A stretch of 64,000 bases of DNA from Hippopus hippopus (GCA_946811185.2 OX328101.1:15980122-16044121); one strand, 5' to 3'; numbered from the stretch's first letter, positions 1-11,790 are shown. A program made the numbers and translations. The notes: generated by a model not told the origin, from the letters alone.

Positions 1-240
1 GCACAATAGTGCATTTTCTCCTGTTTTTCGGAATAATTTTGACTTTATCTTTGTTTCAGTTATAAAATACCAAACTGTAATGAACGAATTATCAAGGGAG
101 ATCACCCGACGATGACTCTCTTCAAGTTCAAGCTCTCAGCGACGTTTTATGTGAGCACCAATGATTTTTGTCCGACTTTTGCCGGATTTACCCTATAAAG
201 TTTCAGAGTCCTGGGTCAAACGGCTTTTGAGTTAGAGCAC

Positions 241-310
241 GGAAACGAAAGACGGACGGACGGAGAGAGGAACAGACAGACAGAAAGACAGACAGACAGA
301 CAGACAGACA
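241..310. repeat. GACA/GACGGA microsatellite
   Basis: A GACGGA-rich stretch runs into (GACA)n. The 130 bp before it look like the 3' part of a dispersed repeat, but no second copy was found in the window. Confidence 0.8.
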
Positions 311-805
311 TGGAGAAATGAGTATTCTCCTCTCTAGGTGGGGTGTGTAACTATAGAAGCTTGAATATTGAAATGTTGTCAGCAATAAGAAAAAACCATG
401 AAAATCATTTTCTGCACAAACAAATAATCTAAGAAAACGAGCCTGAAGTTTTAAAGAATTTGATTTTTTTGCAATTTTCAGTGTTGAGTGAATGGACGTA
501 AAATAAGCTTCTTTAACAAGAACTGAAATCAATAAATTCTGTTCAGAGTTAGGCTGAGGTATCTTTTAATACTGATCAATTGTTCTGCAAAAAATCAAAC
601 CCAATGAAATGTCTTTTCCATACAGTGATGCAAAAAAAAAGGTCTACAGGAAATTGCATTTTAAAAGTGGCGGTTCAGAAGTTTTGTTGAGCGTATTTTC
701 AAACGTAGAAGAATTTAGTTCGATTCCTGTACATGTAGGTTCACCAATTTCTGTTCTACTTATTTACTCAGATACCTATGTTCAGTCTTCGTAGTTTATT
801 TATAC

Positions 806-960
806 GGCCTGCAACACGCAAAAAGGGGCATTCGGACATTTGTGTAAATTGTCGTCTCGGATCAGCCAGCACAGTCCGCGCAGGCTAATCCGAAACGCCA
901 CTTTCCGTTTTTATTTAATTTTCTGTTTTTCGCGAGTATAGCGTTGTCAAATATAAATTT
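806..960 (+). mobile_element. Partial MITE, family C
   Basis: The left end GGCCTGCAACACGC and the block GTCGTCTCGGATCAGCC match the full copies at 3829 and 31609. After about 100 bp the match fades, so this is a left-end fragment. Confidence 0.7.
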
Positions 961-1159
961 GCCCACAAATAAGACTGCATGGGCCAGCAGAACAAACATG
1001 TCCACACTTTTTATCACTATTATCACTATTTATTCATTGGAGTATATCAATAGCAAAGAGTAGGTCAACAGATAGCGTACTCTTCTACGCCGAAGACAGC
1101 CAAGCTACTGCAATTTCGAAGTTGTTTTGGCCACAATATGTTACAAAGATGTACTTTCT

Positions 1160-1346
1160 GTGTTGTCTGATCTTGATGTACATTGTTCTCAAAAGGTAAC
1201 TCAAGTCAGTTTTAGTGGCAAAAAAGCCCAATGAAATCTTTACTCTAGAAATAAGACCCAAATACGAGTAAGTGCCAATTAAAACTGCTTTATCCCACAA
1301 AATCGAAGCAAAGCGGACAGTGTAGATCAAAGATCGGACTGCACGT
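1160..1346. mobile_element. Degenerate MITE family B sequence
   Basis: Two pieces of the family-B hairpin (TCTGATCTTGATGTACA and GGACAGTGTAGATCAAAG) lie about 110 bp apart. This looks like a rearranged copy; no TTAA ends could be placed. Confidence 0.55.
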
Positions 1347-1456
1347 ATGTGCAGTCATTTGAGTCATTTTATTTATCGCTTGCAAATGCTTACAATTTGG
1401 ACGAAGGCTGGAGAATTCGTTCCCTGCAGGAATCGGCCCCAAAATGGATTGGGACA

Positions 1457-1474
1457 TGTGTGTGTTGTGTGTGT

Positions 1475-1505
<31 letters not shown>

Positions 1506-1508
1506 GGG
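1457..1508. repeat. (GT)n followed by poly-G
   Basis: A GT microsatellite passes directly into a run of about 20 G. It creates two overlapping spurious open frames rich in C/V and G. Confidence 0.95.
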
Positions 1509-1509
1509 A

Positions 1510-2980
1510 AGAGAAAATCGTCCCCATATACAATATCCAAATATTATTTTCTCATATTTAGTAACAAGTCTTTGAAAATAGTTTGCATTTTCTTTGATAT
1601 ACGAGAGTCATCCAAGAAGTTCTGATACTTTGACGGAATATAGTGCAGGCATGCCGCTATTTGTTGTAATTGTTAACTGTAAGGCCATTATCAGAACTTA
1701 TTGGATGACCCTCGTCGTATAAAGTTGGTTGTAGTTTAATAATTATGTGTTTGATTGTATCAAACTGAGATCGAAAAAACAGTATTGCTTCATTAACAAG
1801 TGTAACAGGTTGTTGTTCACACCTTTCGACAGATAGATAATATCTGTGCAATTTATAATACATGTACTTACATATGCTCTGCGCAATGTGTGAATCGGTA
1901 CAATTCTACAACTATCTTACGTTTAGTGGGAATTTCCAGATTTGTAGCTGTACAAAAATCTAAAATTGCACAAGGAATTTTATCAAATTTTTATTTATAA
2001 GCCGCAAAAGTATATTCTTTGTGCAAAGTAGGAATGCTTAGGAGAAAGACGGAATCTTAAAACAGAGAAATTATTATCATCTTGTTTTCTTTAAAACATT
2101 TTTCTCTGTTCTCTATATGTGTTAATGTTCATGTTTCGGCTTCATTCTAGATATCTTCTTTGTAAGTTAAGAATTTTTTAACTTTCGATGTATTAGATTT
2201 AAAAAGAAGAGTTCATTCTGAGTAAAAAGGTGAAACGGAGAAAACATAATGTTGCCAAAAAAGTTCAGTTTTCACACAAAATGCACCGTTGAAAAAAAGA
2301 AGAAAAAAAAAAGCGCTGATGTACTGAAGGCAGCGGATTTCTTTTCTGGCACTGAATACATGCTAATAAATGGGTGTGCTCTATGACTATTTCCTCGTAA
2401 ACTAAGAGGAACCAAGATCTATGAAAAAGATCTAATACAGAAGTCAGTTGAAGTGCTACGTAAGCATGCAACTAGCTTTAAGCTGTTAAAGTAATGGCAA
2501 TAATCGGAAGAACAAATAAATCATAATACTAAGAATATACTGTTTCAAGATACCATAAATTCCTAGTTTGTTTAATCTGAAGTTTATTTTAAAGCCATAC
2601 TCATTAGTAATTTTGTGTACTCTCTGTATGTGTGTGATTTCGATCTTTAAATCAAAGTGATGTCAGCACTGTAATATGTCGACATTGAATAACTACACTG
2701 GTTTGAAATCACAAAGCAAATGGTAGTTTTTTGAACTGAGTATAGGATAAAAATCCTACACCTTACAACTGAGCCACTGTCTTTTACAAACAAGCAGTTT
2801 AACGGAATGATTAAAATATATGTTTGCCAGTCGACAGCTATAGAACTTAAAATATATTTGACAATCTTGAACAGCAGAACCCATTTACAAGCTTTATATA
2901 TCTCTCATCATGAATAATGTACCTACCAACCTTTTGAAAGAGTTTAAAGAAAAATACAATATAACAAGTCGGGTGAACAT
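1510..2980. other. No gene recognised
   Basis: This is AT-rich sequence without a splice-supported or long open frame. Near 2750 a short antisense stretch resembles a tRNA D-arm and anticodon arm but has no box B, so it is at most a SINE relic. Confidence 0.5.
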
Positions 2981-2984
2981 TGTA

Positions 2985-3692
2985 CCCCTCAAAACAGAAA
3001 GTCACAGATAACTAAAATGAGCAAGTCTGTTTTGTCAATAGCGTGCATGGCTCCTATTTGCTCCAGTGACAGCCGGGCACCTGGCCCTCATTGAATGATG
3101 TAATTTCTGATATTTTGAGCCAGATTAGCACGCGCTATGTGGGAAGAGAAATTGGCAAAATTGTCATTTACAGCACAATCGTTTTGGGGATGCATCCATA
3201 ATGATTTGGACAGAAATTTTCATGCATACGAAGACACCAATCGTGCAAATTCAGGGTAATCTAAACGCCAAAAAGGATTAACGCGAAATTATACAGCCTG
3301 TCATTATACCCAATATTTGTGCCAGTCGCGGCATGCTTTTGGCAAAAGATAATGCCACCTGCCATAGTCCCTGAGCTAACCAGTTGTTGGCAGCTAACAA
3401 TGACCATGTCATGCCTTGGCCGGACAAAACCCCGGACCTGAGCCCAATAGACCATGTTTGGGACGTGCTGAAAAGACATGTAAGAGATCTTCGGCAGCAA
3501 CAAAATCGCGCTGAGTTTGTCTGTGATGTAAATACTGTGTGGGCTAATCTGGCTCAAAATAATATCGGAAATGATATCATTTCATTAAGGGCCAGGTGCC
3601 GGCTGGTCATTGCAGTAAATTGGCGCCATACACGTTATTGACAAAACAGACTCACTAATTCCACGTTATCTGCGACTGCCCGTTTTGAGGGT
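2985..3692 (+). mobile_element. Tc1-like internally rearranged element
   Basis: The ends ACCCTCAAAAC (rc of 3682-3692) and CCCCTCAAAAC (2985-2995) are inverted, and TA flanks both sides (2983-2984, 3693-3694). The inverted match continues with few mismatches for roughly 150 bp, to about 3135 on the left and about 3545 on the right. The left arm is therefore an inverted copy of the right end, including part of the transposase coding sequence. The element is about 708 bp, much shorter than a full Tc1 element, and non-autonomous. Confidence 0.8.
3180..3641 (+). pseudogene. Tc1-type transposase C-terminal remnant
   Basis: This is the catalytic C-terminal half of a Tc1/mariner DDE transposase, the enzyme that cuts and joins element ends. 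Visible pieces are a degraded segment around SVMIWTEIF, the second catalytic aspartate in KDNATCH (about 3346) and WPDKTPDLSPIDHVWDVLKR. The family normally has PIEH at the last site; here the acidic catalytic residue is D. Stop codons interrupt the frame near 3280 and at about 3371, so only the last 85 codons from 3384 are open. The first third of the protein, including the DNA-binding helix-turn-helix region, is missing. It lies inside the 708-bp element and cannot encode a working enzyme. Confidence 0.8.
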
Positions 3693-3828
3693 TATCATGT
3701 TAACTGACTTGTAACATTCTTAAATCTTTTTTAATTTGAATGAAATTTCACAGTGATCTATGGAAAATGGAAATTTGGTTCAATATATAGTTCGATTGAA
3801 ATGTTATAAAAGAATAATCATTTAATAT

Positions 3829-4090
3829 GGCCTGCAACACGCGAAAAGGGACATGCGGACATTTGCGTAAAGTGTCGTCTCGGATCAGCCTGGGCAGTCC
3901 GTGCACGCTAATCCGAAACGGCACATTCCTTTTTTATGCAATTTTCTGTTTTGCGCAAGTGTACTGTAGCACAAAATCTAATGTAGTCGTAAAGTGCCGT
4001 CTCGGATTAGCCTGCACGGACTGCGCAGGCTGATCCGACACGACACTTTACGCAAATGTCCGAATGCTCGTTTTCGCGTATTGCAAGCCA
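3829..4090. mobile_element. MITE family C, complete copy
   Basis: The ends GGCCTGCAACACGCG and CGTATTGCAAGCCA are inverted. Each half carries its own palindrome built on GTCGTCTCGGAT with GCCTGCGCAGTCC-like cores. There is no coding capacity. Flanking AATA/TATA is compatible with a short AT-rich target duplication. Confidence 0.8.
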
Positions 4091-4221
4091 TATAATATCT
4101 AAATGAAACCACTTTTTATTTACCAAACCAATTTAACAATGTTTTTGACCAGTATGTAATATATGACATGGATTCATCAACATAGGCATGTAAAAATCCA
4201 TCTGCCCAAGCTAAGCAGCAT

Positions 4222-4379
4222 TATATGATTTCATTTTGTCAATATATTACAAGAAGATTGCTCTGAATGAAACCAGTTAAACCATGTATGGGACCAACTG
4301 TTTTTATATCACACCAATTTAACCATATATGATTTCATCTTGACAACATATTACTCGAACATTGCTTTGTATGAAACCA
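4222..4379. repeat. Imperfect tandem duplication, period about 103 bp
   Basis: A block beginning TATATGATTTCATTTTGTCAA and ending GAATGAAACCA recurs about 103 bp downstream with scattered mismatches. Confidence 0.7.
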
Positions 4380-4395
4380 ATCGATAATATATAAC

Positions 4396-4770
4396 CCGTT
4401 GTCTGCGCATGTCATATTCTTCGAAGATTCGACCTGTCTGCTATGACGCATCACCCATCCCCGAATACTTGGGAAAAGTAGGGCTTATACCGAAGCTATT
4501 AGCCTATTACCCAAGCATGTAGGGGCTGTTTTAATAAATGGCCGATGCATAGGTTACATGCTAGCCGATCACAGCGTTTTATTGAGTAAACGTTTATTTC
4601 GTTTTGAAATTCAAAGTAACGGTTGTTGTTTTGAAAAGTAGTCCGGTTCTGTACCCAGAATGTCCATATTAGATCGATGTGTATTTGTAGAATGCCATCT
4701 AGCGGGAGATAATCTGTATAACCCGGCTCTTCCTTTATACGGATCCAATTCGTCATTAAATCGTTATCAC
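4396..4770. repeat. Copy of family L core
   Basis: This matches the interior of the TTAA-flanked element at 44057-44607 (TATTCTTCGAAGATTCGACC; GTAGAATGCCATCTAGCGGG) but lacks its GGATAGGGCACCC ends. The internal TAATAAATGGCCG block is also present. Confidence 0.7.
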
Positions 4771-4834
4771 CACGGATGTTTTTATAGCAACACCGAAAAA
4801 AAACCGCACTTGATTGAAAATGATGCCTAAATAT

Positions 4835-5125
4835 GTCGTACCCCGTTATCTGCCCTTGTCATATTCTTCGAAGATTCGACCTGTCTGATTTGACGCATCA
4901 CACATCCAATATACATTGGAAAAATAGGGCTCATACCGAAGCTATAGCCCAAGACTGTAAGGGGCTGTTTTAATAAATGGTCGGACCATATGTTACCTGC
5001 TAGCTGATCATAGCTGAATGAATCTAGGTTAAAACCTGCCAGGTAGCTGTGTCTGTTGTTTACTTTTTGCCTGATTTTGAAATTCTTTTTTCTGCCAGCG
5101 ACTAACATATGGTTCGACCACACGA
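4835..5125. repeat. Second copy of family L core
   Basis: A shorter version of the preceding repeat in the same orientation, starting about 440 bp after it. It shares TTCTTCGAAGATTCGACCTG and the GACGCATCACNCATCC block, and its 3' part is diverged. Confidence 0.7.
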
Positions 5126-5276
5126 TAACATCTCCACAATATTTGCCATACTTTTAAATGGTATGATTTAAATTTAAATGTATTATGACACCTGCTTTGA
5201 TATTTTGGCCTTTACTGGGCCTTTTAGGAAAACAGCCAAAATATTGCCATTTAAAGTTGTTATTGCCAGAATGTGT

Positions 5277-5394
5277 AATAAAACAGTGGACAGTGTAGAT
5301 CCAAGACCGGACTGCAGATAATGTGAAGTCTGATCTTGATCTACACTGTACGCAAAAACAACTTACGTCGGTTCCAGTGCTTTATGGGTTAATT
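5277..5394. mobile_element. MITE family B fragment
   Basis: The hairpin arms GGACAGTGTAGATCCAAGA and TCTTGATCTACACTGT face each other. The TTAA ends are not clear apart from a GGTTAA at the right. Confidence 0.65.
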
Positions 5395-5583
5395 AAAGTA
5401 TAGGGACAAACAAGACACTATATCAGGAGATTTTTGTTCAATGAAAGAGCTTATTTGCCCATGATTTAGTTAAACTTTCTCCAGAAATTCTAACCATGTT
5501 TTCGTTAGAATCCATTTTTGAAAATCCAAACACAGAATATTGCAAAGGTACTATTTAGCGCGGTCATTTTTTTATACCAAAGG

Positions 5584-5755
5584 TTAAAATGAACACATAT
5601 ATTACGACAGCGTTGGAATGAATTGTAAAAGAACGGTATAAGACAGCCCTGGGTTTCCATACATTATATAGCTAAAATGAACCCATATATTACGACAACG
5701 GTGCAATGATTTGTAAAAGAACGGTATAAAACGGCAGTAGTTTTCCATACAAACA
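5584..5755. repeat. Tandem duplication, period about 89 bp
   Basis: AAAATGAACNCATATATTACGACA and TGTAAAAGAACGGTATAA occur twice, 89 bp apart, immediately before the large inverted-arm element. Confidence 0.85.
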
Positions 5756-6878
5756 TGTGTAAGTAATTCATGTGTCCATAAACACACTGGAGAGACCTTA
5801 CGTACTTGCTCCAGGTCAACGTTACTGCTCCTGTCAATTCAACGTACCCGCTCCAGTAAAAAACATGGCTGCGCCCATAAGATTCCACAAGGTAAGCACA
5901 AAAACATAATTTTTTTACATGTTATTGAATAGATATGCAGTTGCAGGTTGTCGCACGGAATGTCTGGAATGTCAGTGCACGTTAATCTGTAGTTCTTTTG
6001 GTGGTTAATCGTATGTTGAAGACGTTTAATCCGACAAAGTTCCGTCGGCGACTACGATTTATGGAAAAACACTACTTGGAGTCTCCAAAGACCTTTGTAA
6101 AACATATACACTCGATATTCTGAAGTGTGTGCCGTGTAAGATGACCAATATAATGATTATCCTCACAACTATAAACCGAAAAAAGTCAAATTGCAGTTAT
6201 TAAATGATATTTTGCCATTTTTGCATTACAACGTAACATGCTCCTAAATTCAATACAACGATCCAGCTCCTGAGCTGAAAATACGGTAAGCGTATGGGTT
6301 CGTGTTACAGTAAACAATTTTGTCATTTTGGTCAAGATTCTATATTAATTACCGTAGTCACAGTCATAGGTTCGTCATCGTTAATAATAGCAATAATCAT
6401 CATTATGCACGACCGATTGTATATTCAAATCAGCTGAACATCTATAGACATCAGTTTATGCAATTAGTTAGAGGCTAAATAGTAAATTCTACAGGAGTAT
6501 AATACACCCAAAAGAACAAGTGCAGTGTCTGTTTTAACCCTGTGCCAAATATTTCCTAATTTGAATAAACTGATGTAGAATGCTAAGCAAAACATTGGGC
6601 ATGTTTTCCTTTTCTCACATTGTATTCTATCAATGAGATAAGTATTTTTCAGTTAAGTTAAACTGTTTTCTGCAACTAGATCCCTGTCGATATAGATCGG
6701 TTCAGATGTGTAGTTTGATAAATACTTGAATGGCAGTACAATTCTAAAACACGTTGAACCTTTTTTTTTTTTCTATCAATAGGCCTAATCTTATTGGGCA
6801 TGTGTTCAGGCGATCTCGGGTTCTCTGTTTCTCTCCCCAATTTTATTAAGCTGGCAGAATCAGACACTCATCGTGAAA

Positions 6879-6880
<2 letters not shown>

Positions 6881-6943
<63 letters not shown>

Positions 6944-7012
6944 AAGGAAGGAAGGAAGGGAGAGAAAGGGAGAGGGGGAAGGGAGGAAGGAAGGAAGGGA
7001 GAGAGAGAGAGC
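6881..7012. repeat. (AG)n and GGAA-rich purine tract
   Basis: About 60 bp of pure AG dinucleotides are followed by GGAAGGAAGG/GAGAG sequence. The overlapping RERERE and SLSLSL open frames are artefacts of this tract. Confidence 0.95.
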
Positions 7013-7289
7013 GTGGGCGGATTTGTCTAATAGGCCTTGATGTCTTCTCAATTTGTTTCAGAAAGTAACGATATTAAGTTGTTTGTAACAATTTTATATA
7101 CACAGTTGTGTATGAAAGTGGTCAATGCTGAATACATTCATTTCATACATTATTAACACTCGCTTGAAAGTCGCATATACTTTACTTTAAAAAACATAGA
7201 AATACGAAAGCGAAAACGATTTCGGAAAATGATCACTTTGTTACGAAAGCCTACATACGAAAGCCTACTAGGGTCAAAATGAAGGTAAA

Positions 7290-7645
7290 ATATTTTTATT
7301 AAAAACACGTAATAACGTGAATTCAAAACACCTTATAACGCAAAAAGAAAGTCGCATTAAGGCGAAAAATCTCGTAATAACGTGTTTTAAAACACGTTAT
7401 AACGTGAATTTAAAACATATAATAACCTAAAAAAAGTTGCACTAACTCGAAAAATCTTGTAATAACGTGTTTTAAAACACGTAATAATGTGTTTAAAAGT
7501 CGCAGTAACGCAAAAAATCTCGTAATAACGTGAATTCAAAATACGTAACAACGCAAAAAAAGTCGCACTTACGTGAAAAAATCTCGTAATAACGCGTTTA
7601 AAAGTCGTAGTAACGCGAATCGAAAATTCGCAGTAACGTTTTTTT
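7290..7645. repeat. Degenerate ~21-bp array with GTAATAACGTG core
   Basis: Around 15 units of the type AAAANNCGTAATAACGTGTTT alternate with AAAAGTCGCANTAACG variants. The higher-order spacing of AAAATCTCGTAATAAC is about 64-85 bp. Spacing and sequence are too variable for a CRISPR array. Confidence 0.75.
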
Positions 7646-9053
7646 TTTTACTTTATCAACATTAGATGAGTACAGTTTACATGTATGTGCAATAAGTCTT
7701 TGACATGCATTCGAATTTCCCAATAAAGATTAAATTGTGTTGGTTGTGAGTTTTGTTTGTTTCAGCGTTATTTCAACCACATCACAGAAATCACTTTCTT
7801 ATTAATGGCCTTTCTAGAATTAGCTAGTATTAAGTCTACATCTTTACTTTGCCTTGCACCAATAACTCGCCAATAACTACCAATAATTCGCATAAATATA
7901 TTTGAAAGCTATTGGCTGCTATCCTAGATCAACGTCTTATAAAAATGACAAATGGTGAAAGAGGAATGAAACCTTCTGCAATGACGATTATCAATCTCCG
8001 AAAAGAATTTGGCTGAGCTGTTGAATCGAGCCATCGAACAAAACCCGCCTTGCATGTTTATTTATATTTTATAATTTATATTAACGAAAAGGAGTCTTGT
8101 GATGACGATATCGAAGATGATAGTTATAATAGTTATGGATCTTCTGCATGATAGTTATGATAGTTATCCACCCTTTGCATGATACTGTCTGTCATCAAGC
8201 TCTTCATGTATATAATGACATTTCATTTCAAAAGCATCAAAAGGACAATAAACCTGACGGACAGAAAAACCGGAAGACGGACAAATAGACAGTTATACAT
8301 ATTAATCAAAAAAGAAAGATTGTTTGATTAAACTCGTACACAATCGCATATAATATCGTTCTCTGTTTCAACTCAGAAGCTGGATCGTTTTATTGAGTTC
8401 TAGAGCGTGGAGCGTTGCCTACAAAAATTAACAGAAAGTTGCTCTTTAATGAATGTCGTATAGTTTTTGTTTAGAACTGTGGTGAATAAAGCATATATGA
8501 ATCACTTGGCAAAGCACAAACTTCAGATTATTGTGTTTGTATGTTTAACAAAGCTTTTTGCTGACTCCCGCGTGTTGATTATTCAGAAATCATAGTCGCT
8601 GACGGAAGTTTGTTGGATTAAACGTCTTTAACAAATAACCAACCACCAAAAGAACAATACAGAAATATGCACTGACATCCCAGACATTCCGTGCGACAAC
8701 CGTCTACTGCACATCTATTCATCTGATTGTTATAGAAGTATGTTTTGGTGCTTACCTAGCAAAATTCTTGGGCGCAGCCATGTTTTTTACTGGAGGGGGT
8801 ACGTTGAATTGACAGAAGCAGTAACGTTGACCTGGAGCAAGTACGTAAGGTCTCTCCAGTGTGATAAAGCAAAAGATCGATAAAGTTCTGTTAAGATCCA
8901 TGTGTTTACGTAGATTTACGACGAACAATGTCTAACTGGGATCAAAATATATAAATTTTTAACAGTCAGAATGTGTAGATCCAAAATTGGATCTCGTGTT
9001 ATCTGCCATCTGAGCCTTGTCTGTGCGGTCACGAAAGGCACTTAACAATAGCT

Positions 9054-9242
9054 TTAACCCTTTTAGCGTCAAGGGCGAAAAGGGGGCTTTTGCGGACGGC
9101 ATAGATCAAGATCAGACTGCACAGAATTTGTAGTCTGTCTTGGATTTATACAGTCCACTTGTTTAGTCAAGCTTACAAGATGATCTTTCTGAGTATCTAT
9201 GGACTGTATTTTATAAAGGCTACCTAGCTCTGATAGAGTTAA
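9054..9242 (+). mobile_element. MITE family B variant, TTAA at both ends
   Basis: It begins TTAACCCTTTTAGCGTCA and ends CTGATAGAGTTAA, with a central AGATCAAGATCAGACTGCAC hairpin arm. TTAA lies at 9054-9057 and 9239-9242. Confidence 0.75.
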
Positions 9243-9463
9243 GTGCTCTCAAAATAGTGCACACCCTGATGAGATAGTTCACTCCTGTTTTTAAGTTTCA
9301 AAAAATCAATATTTTTACTTTATTTCTAGACTCAAAGAATCATTACAAAATGATGTTAACAAAAAAAACCCGGCTAAATCGTTGATTGTGACGCTTATTG
9401 AACCAATCCATCGGGATAACGTTTCGGTAACATAAATGGAAAGTTTTATTGTTTACTTTTAGT

Positions 9464-9538
9464 TCAGACAGACAGACAGACAGACAGACATACAGACAGA
9501 CAGACATACAGACAGACAGACAGACAGACAGACAGATA
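9464..9538. repeat. (GACA)n microsatellite
   Basis: GACA repeats with occasional TACA. They give spurious RQTDRQT and CLSVCLS open frames. Confidence 0.95.
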
Positions 9539-9989
9539 GAGAGTCTTAACTCTTTAGAAGACGACCAAATTTTGTTTGTGTGTGTGTGTTTTTTTTTTTT
9601 TAATAAAAGCAGTTGTAGACGACAATTTAAATGCTCGAGTGATTGAGTTTTTCTTTTTACAAGCATTTTCTTCTTTTCCAACAATGGGTTCATAGGCTGT
9701 CTTTCTCAAGGTCGTCAAAACTCGGAATTGTTTGTTGAAGATTTATATGCCAATTTGTCACTTTTGTTCTACAGGGAAAAGTCACTGTCACGTAAATGCA
9801 ATATTTAAGAAGTTCAAAATGCTGACCCCGTATTCAGCAGCTTCTGGTATTCTATATATCAGCCTTTGTCTTACTCTCATGATGAATCTGCTAAATTTGA
9901 CAGTAAAGCAATTTTTGATTGGCTGAATCATTAGTTTCAGAACTGCGTTTTTCCACTTTCAAGCGAATACAATATTTAATAAGCAGTTC

Positions 9990-10370
9990 AAACACTCGTC
10001 ACAACTTGGCCGATTCCGTACCTACATCTAACCTCTTCTGTGTAACGGTCGTTTCCATTTTAAATGCAAATCACGTGATCTTATGCATGGCGGCGCCAAT
10101 GTAAGTCATTTAGCAACGACATAAACAAACTCGATGAAGTTATTCACATCTATCTATATGTCCGTGAAAACTTCAATCGCAATTGATAAACCACGTTAAA
10201 AAATGAATGCACGAACTGTTTGTCAACTGAAATACAGTTAGAAGATTTTGATAAAAAATTGGGACTCAAGTTTTCTTTTTTAAGATGAGCCTTACAATAG
10301 TCACAACGGTAAACCGGTGTATTTCCGGCGAAGAAATGTACCGTGTAGGTGCATATCAAGCTACCAGATT
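9990..10370. repeat. Dispersed repeat, inverted partner at 22480-22885
   Basis: Blocks CTTGGCCGATTCCGTACCTA, ATCACGTGATCTTATG and, on the minus strand, TGCACCTACACGGTACATTT recur in inverted order at 22480-22885. The best-conserved ~55 bp stay open in one frame in both copies (ICTYTVHFF / ICTYMVHFF), so a coding origin is possible. No family is recognised. Confidence 0.55.
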
Positions 10371-10480
10371 CAGCCGAGGGACTTGATCACTGGATCAATC
10401 GAGGTATGCCGAATGCAGTTCAAAAGGCCATATGCAGGGTCCGTATTCACCAACCATTGACCAGCCCGCATAGCTCAGGT

Positions 10481-10625
10481 GGTAGAGCATAGGACTTGTA
10501 AACATCCAGTCTTGGGTCACTTGAGGGTGTTGGTTCGAGCCCCACCGCTGGCCATCCAAATTTACTGATAGTCTTTTGGATGAGACGTTAAATCGAGGTC
10601 CCGTGTGACGGTGTTGATCCTTAGC
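10481..10625 (+). mobile_element. tRNA-derived SINE with Meta-like domain (truncated)
   Basis: Box A (TAGCTCAGGTGGTAGAGC) and box B (GGTTCGAGCCC) are 40-50 bp apart. They are followed by GGATGAGACGTTAAATCGAG and GTCCCGTGTGACGGTG, resembling the conserved domain of metazoan Meta-SINEs. The 3' part is lost compared with the copy at 33327. Confidence 0.7.
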
Positions 10626-10696
10626 AGAAATAAAATGTTTGCTGAACTATTTTTATGCATAATACTTAAATATCAATGTCCGCTTCAGGATGTTTA

Positions 10697-10775
10697 TAGT
10701 AGAACAGAACAGAACAGAAAATTCTATTTCGAGACGAGTACACAGCTGTACATAGTTAAACGAAACATATATCAG
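10697..10775 (-). repeat. Possible LINE 3' tail
   Basis: Read on the minus strand, unique sequence ends in (TTCTG)n. This tail type is common for non-LTR elements and is similar in form to 44709-44800. Confidence 0.35.
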
Positions 10776-11562
10776 TGATAAACATTAAATATCACTATAT
10801 ATTTTGCGAGCATGACGGTATGAGTGACATACTTTTACATATTTAGTACTCTCAGTTAGGCCATAAAATACGTCTCATGTAATTAAGCTTACCTCGCAGC
10901 ACCAAATATGTACGAGTACTTGCCGACTGGATAGAAAAAAGTGAACATTGTGTAAAGCGCCAAATCAGTAAGGTTGACTCCTACAATCAAGCGTCATGAC
11001 TGTAAGAATTAGCCTGGCCCATTTAGTGCTCCAAGTGTTAAGGGCGGGGGGTTTAAGGGGAAAACATCCCAGGCATATGGTGGCATATTTCTGCCACGAG
11101 ATACGAGATAGCTATCATGATAATTTTAGTAAATTATCGCGATAAATTAAAAGTTTCCTGGAAATCTTATCAAGATCGTGAAAAGTTTCATGATAAAAAT
11201 ATCACGATAAACTTAATATTTTATCGCAAAACTTCTCCACCGTGCTCGAAGCTGACATGCAAGATAAAATTATCGTGATAGTTTTATCCGTTTCTCGATA
11301 TCTATAAATAGAAAATTCATCATTTGGATGAACTCGGTAGTTTTGACTTAAAGGCCAACTACAGACAAAATCTCTTTCTGGATATATGAATCCTTAAATG
11401 AAAACCATCTTAAAAGAGAAAAACCGTATTTCAATGTCTATGGAAAAAGAGAGTTATAAGCGAAGATGTGGTTTGCACACCTGTGCGAGTTTGTGAAATG
11501 TTCGATAAACCGGATGTGATGCCAAACTTATTTCGGCTTCTGTGTACTGTTAATTTGCTCTG

Positions 11563-11790
11563 ATGCTGACTTTTTTTTCTCTCTCAGCCTTATCCTCCCT
11601 CATGTCGGGAGACGACTCTTTTCACCACAAAAACCCCTATCGTATGCCGGGTGCCGAGTTTAAGCACTATTTCGAGCCAGGAGATGACTATTTATTCGTC
11701 AGTCTGCTGTCTGTCTGTCTGTCTGTCTGTCTGAACCGAATGGCGTGGCTTAATATCAGATCTACCATTAATCCTCAAAAGGTTGAATAA
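11563..11790 (+). other. Exon-like open segment inside family H, unrecognised
   Basis: A pyrimidine tract ending CTCTCAG precedes an open frame with SGDDSFHHKNPYRMPGAEF and KHYFEPGDDYLF. The equivalent part of unit 2 (about 14940-15100) is also open across the same peptide, with a few replacements (SGDDFFRHKNPYRMPGAEF), and is then lost in (TGTC)n. Conservation in two copies and the acceptor-like start suggest a captured exon or part of a degraded element protein. Copying alone would also preserve the frame over a short time. Confidence 0.3.

Larger units (their letters stand above)
5783..8863. mobile_element. 3.1-kb element with ~280-bp inverted arms
   Basis: The left arm (5783-6065) and right arm (8583-8863) are inverted copies with moderate divergence, beginning CACACTGGAGAGACCTTACG. 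The interior has no long open frame; it holds a purine microsatellite (6881-7012) and a degenerate ~21-bp array (7290-7645). Both arms contain an ATG followed by GCTGCGCCC and, 26 or 27 nt after the ATG, a good 5' splice site GTAAGC. No transposase was recognised. It is either a non-autonomous foldback-type transposon or a segmental inverted duplication. Confidence 0.7.

Noticed and set aside
6794..7051. Overlapping RERERE / SLSLSL open frames
   Set aside because: Translations of the AG/GGAA microsatellite.
7290..7645. CRISPR-like spaced repeats
   Set aside because: Units are degenerate and directly adjacent, with no unique spacers; the window is eukaryotic.
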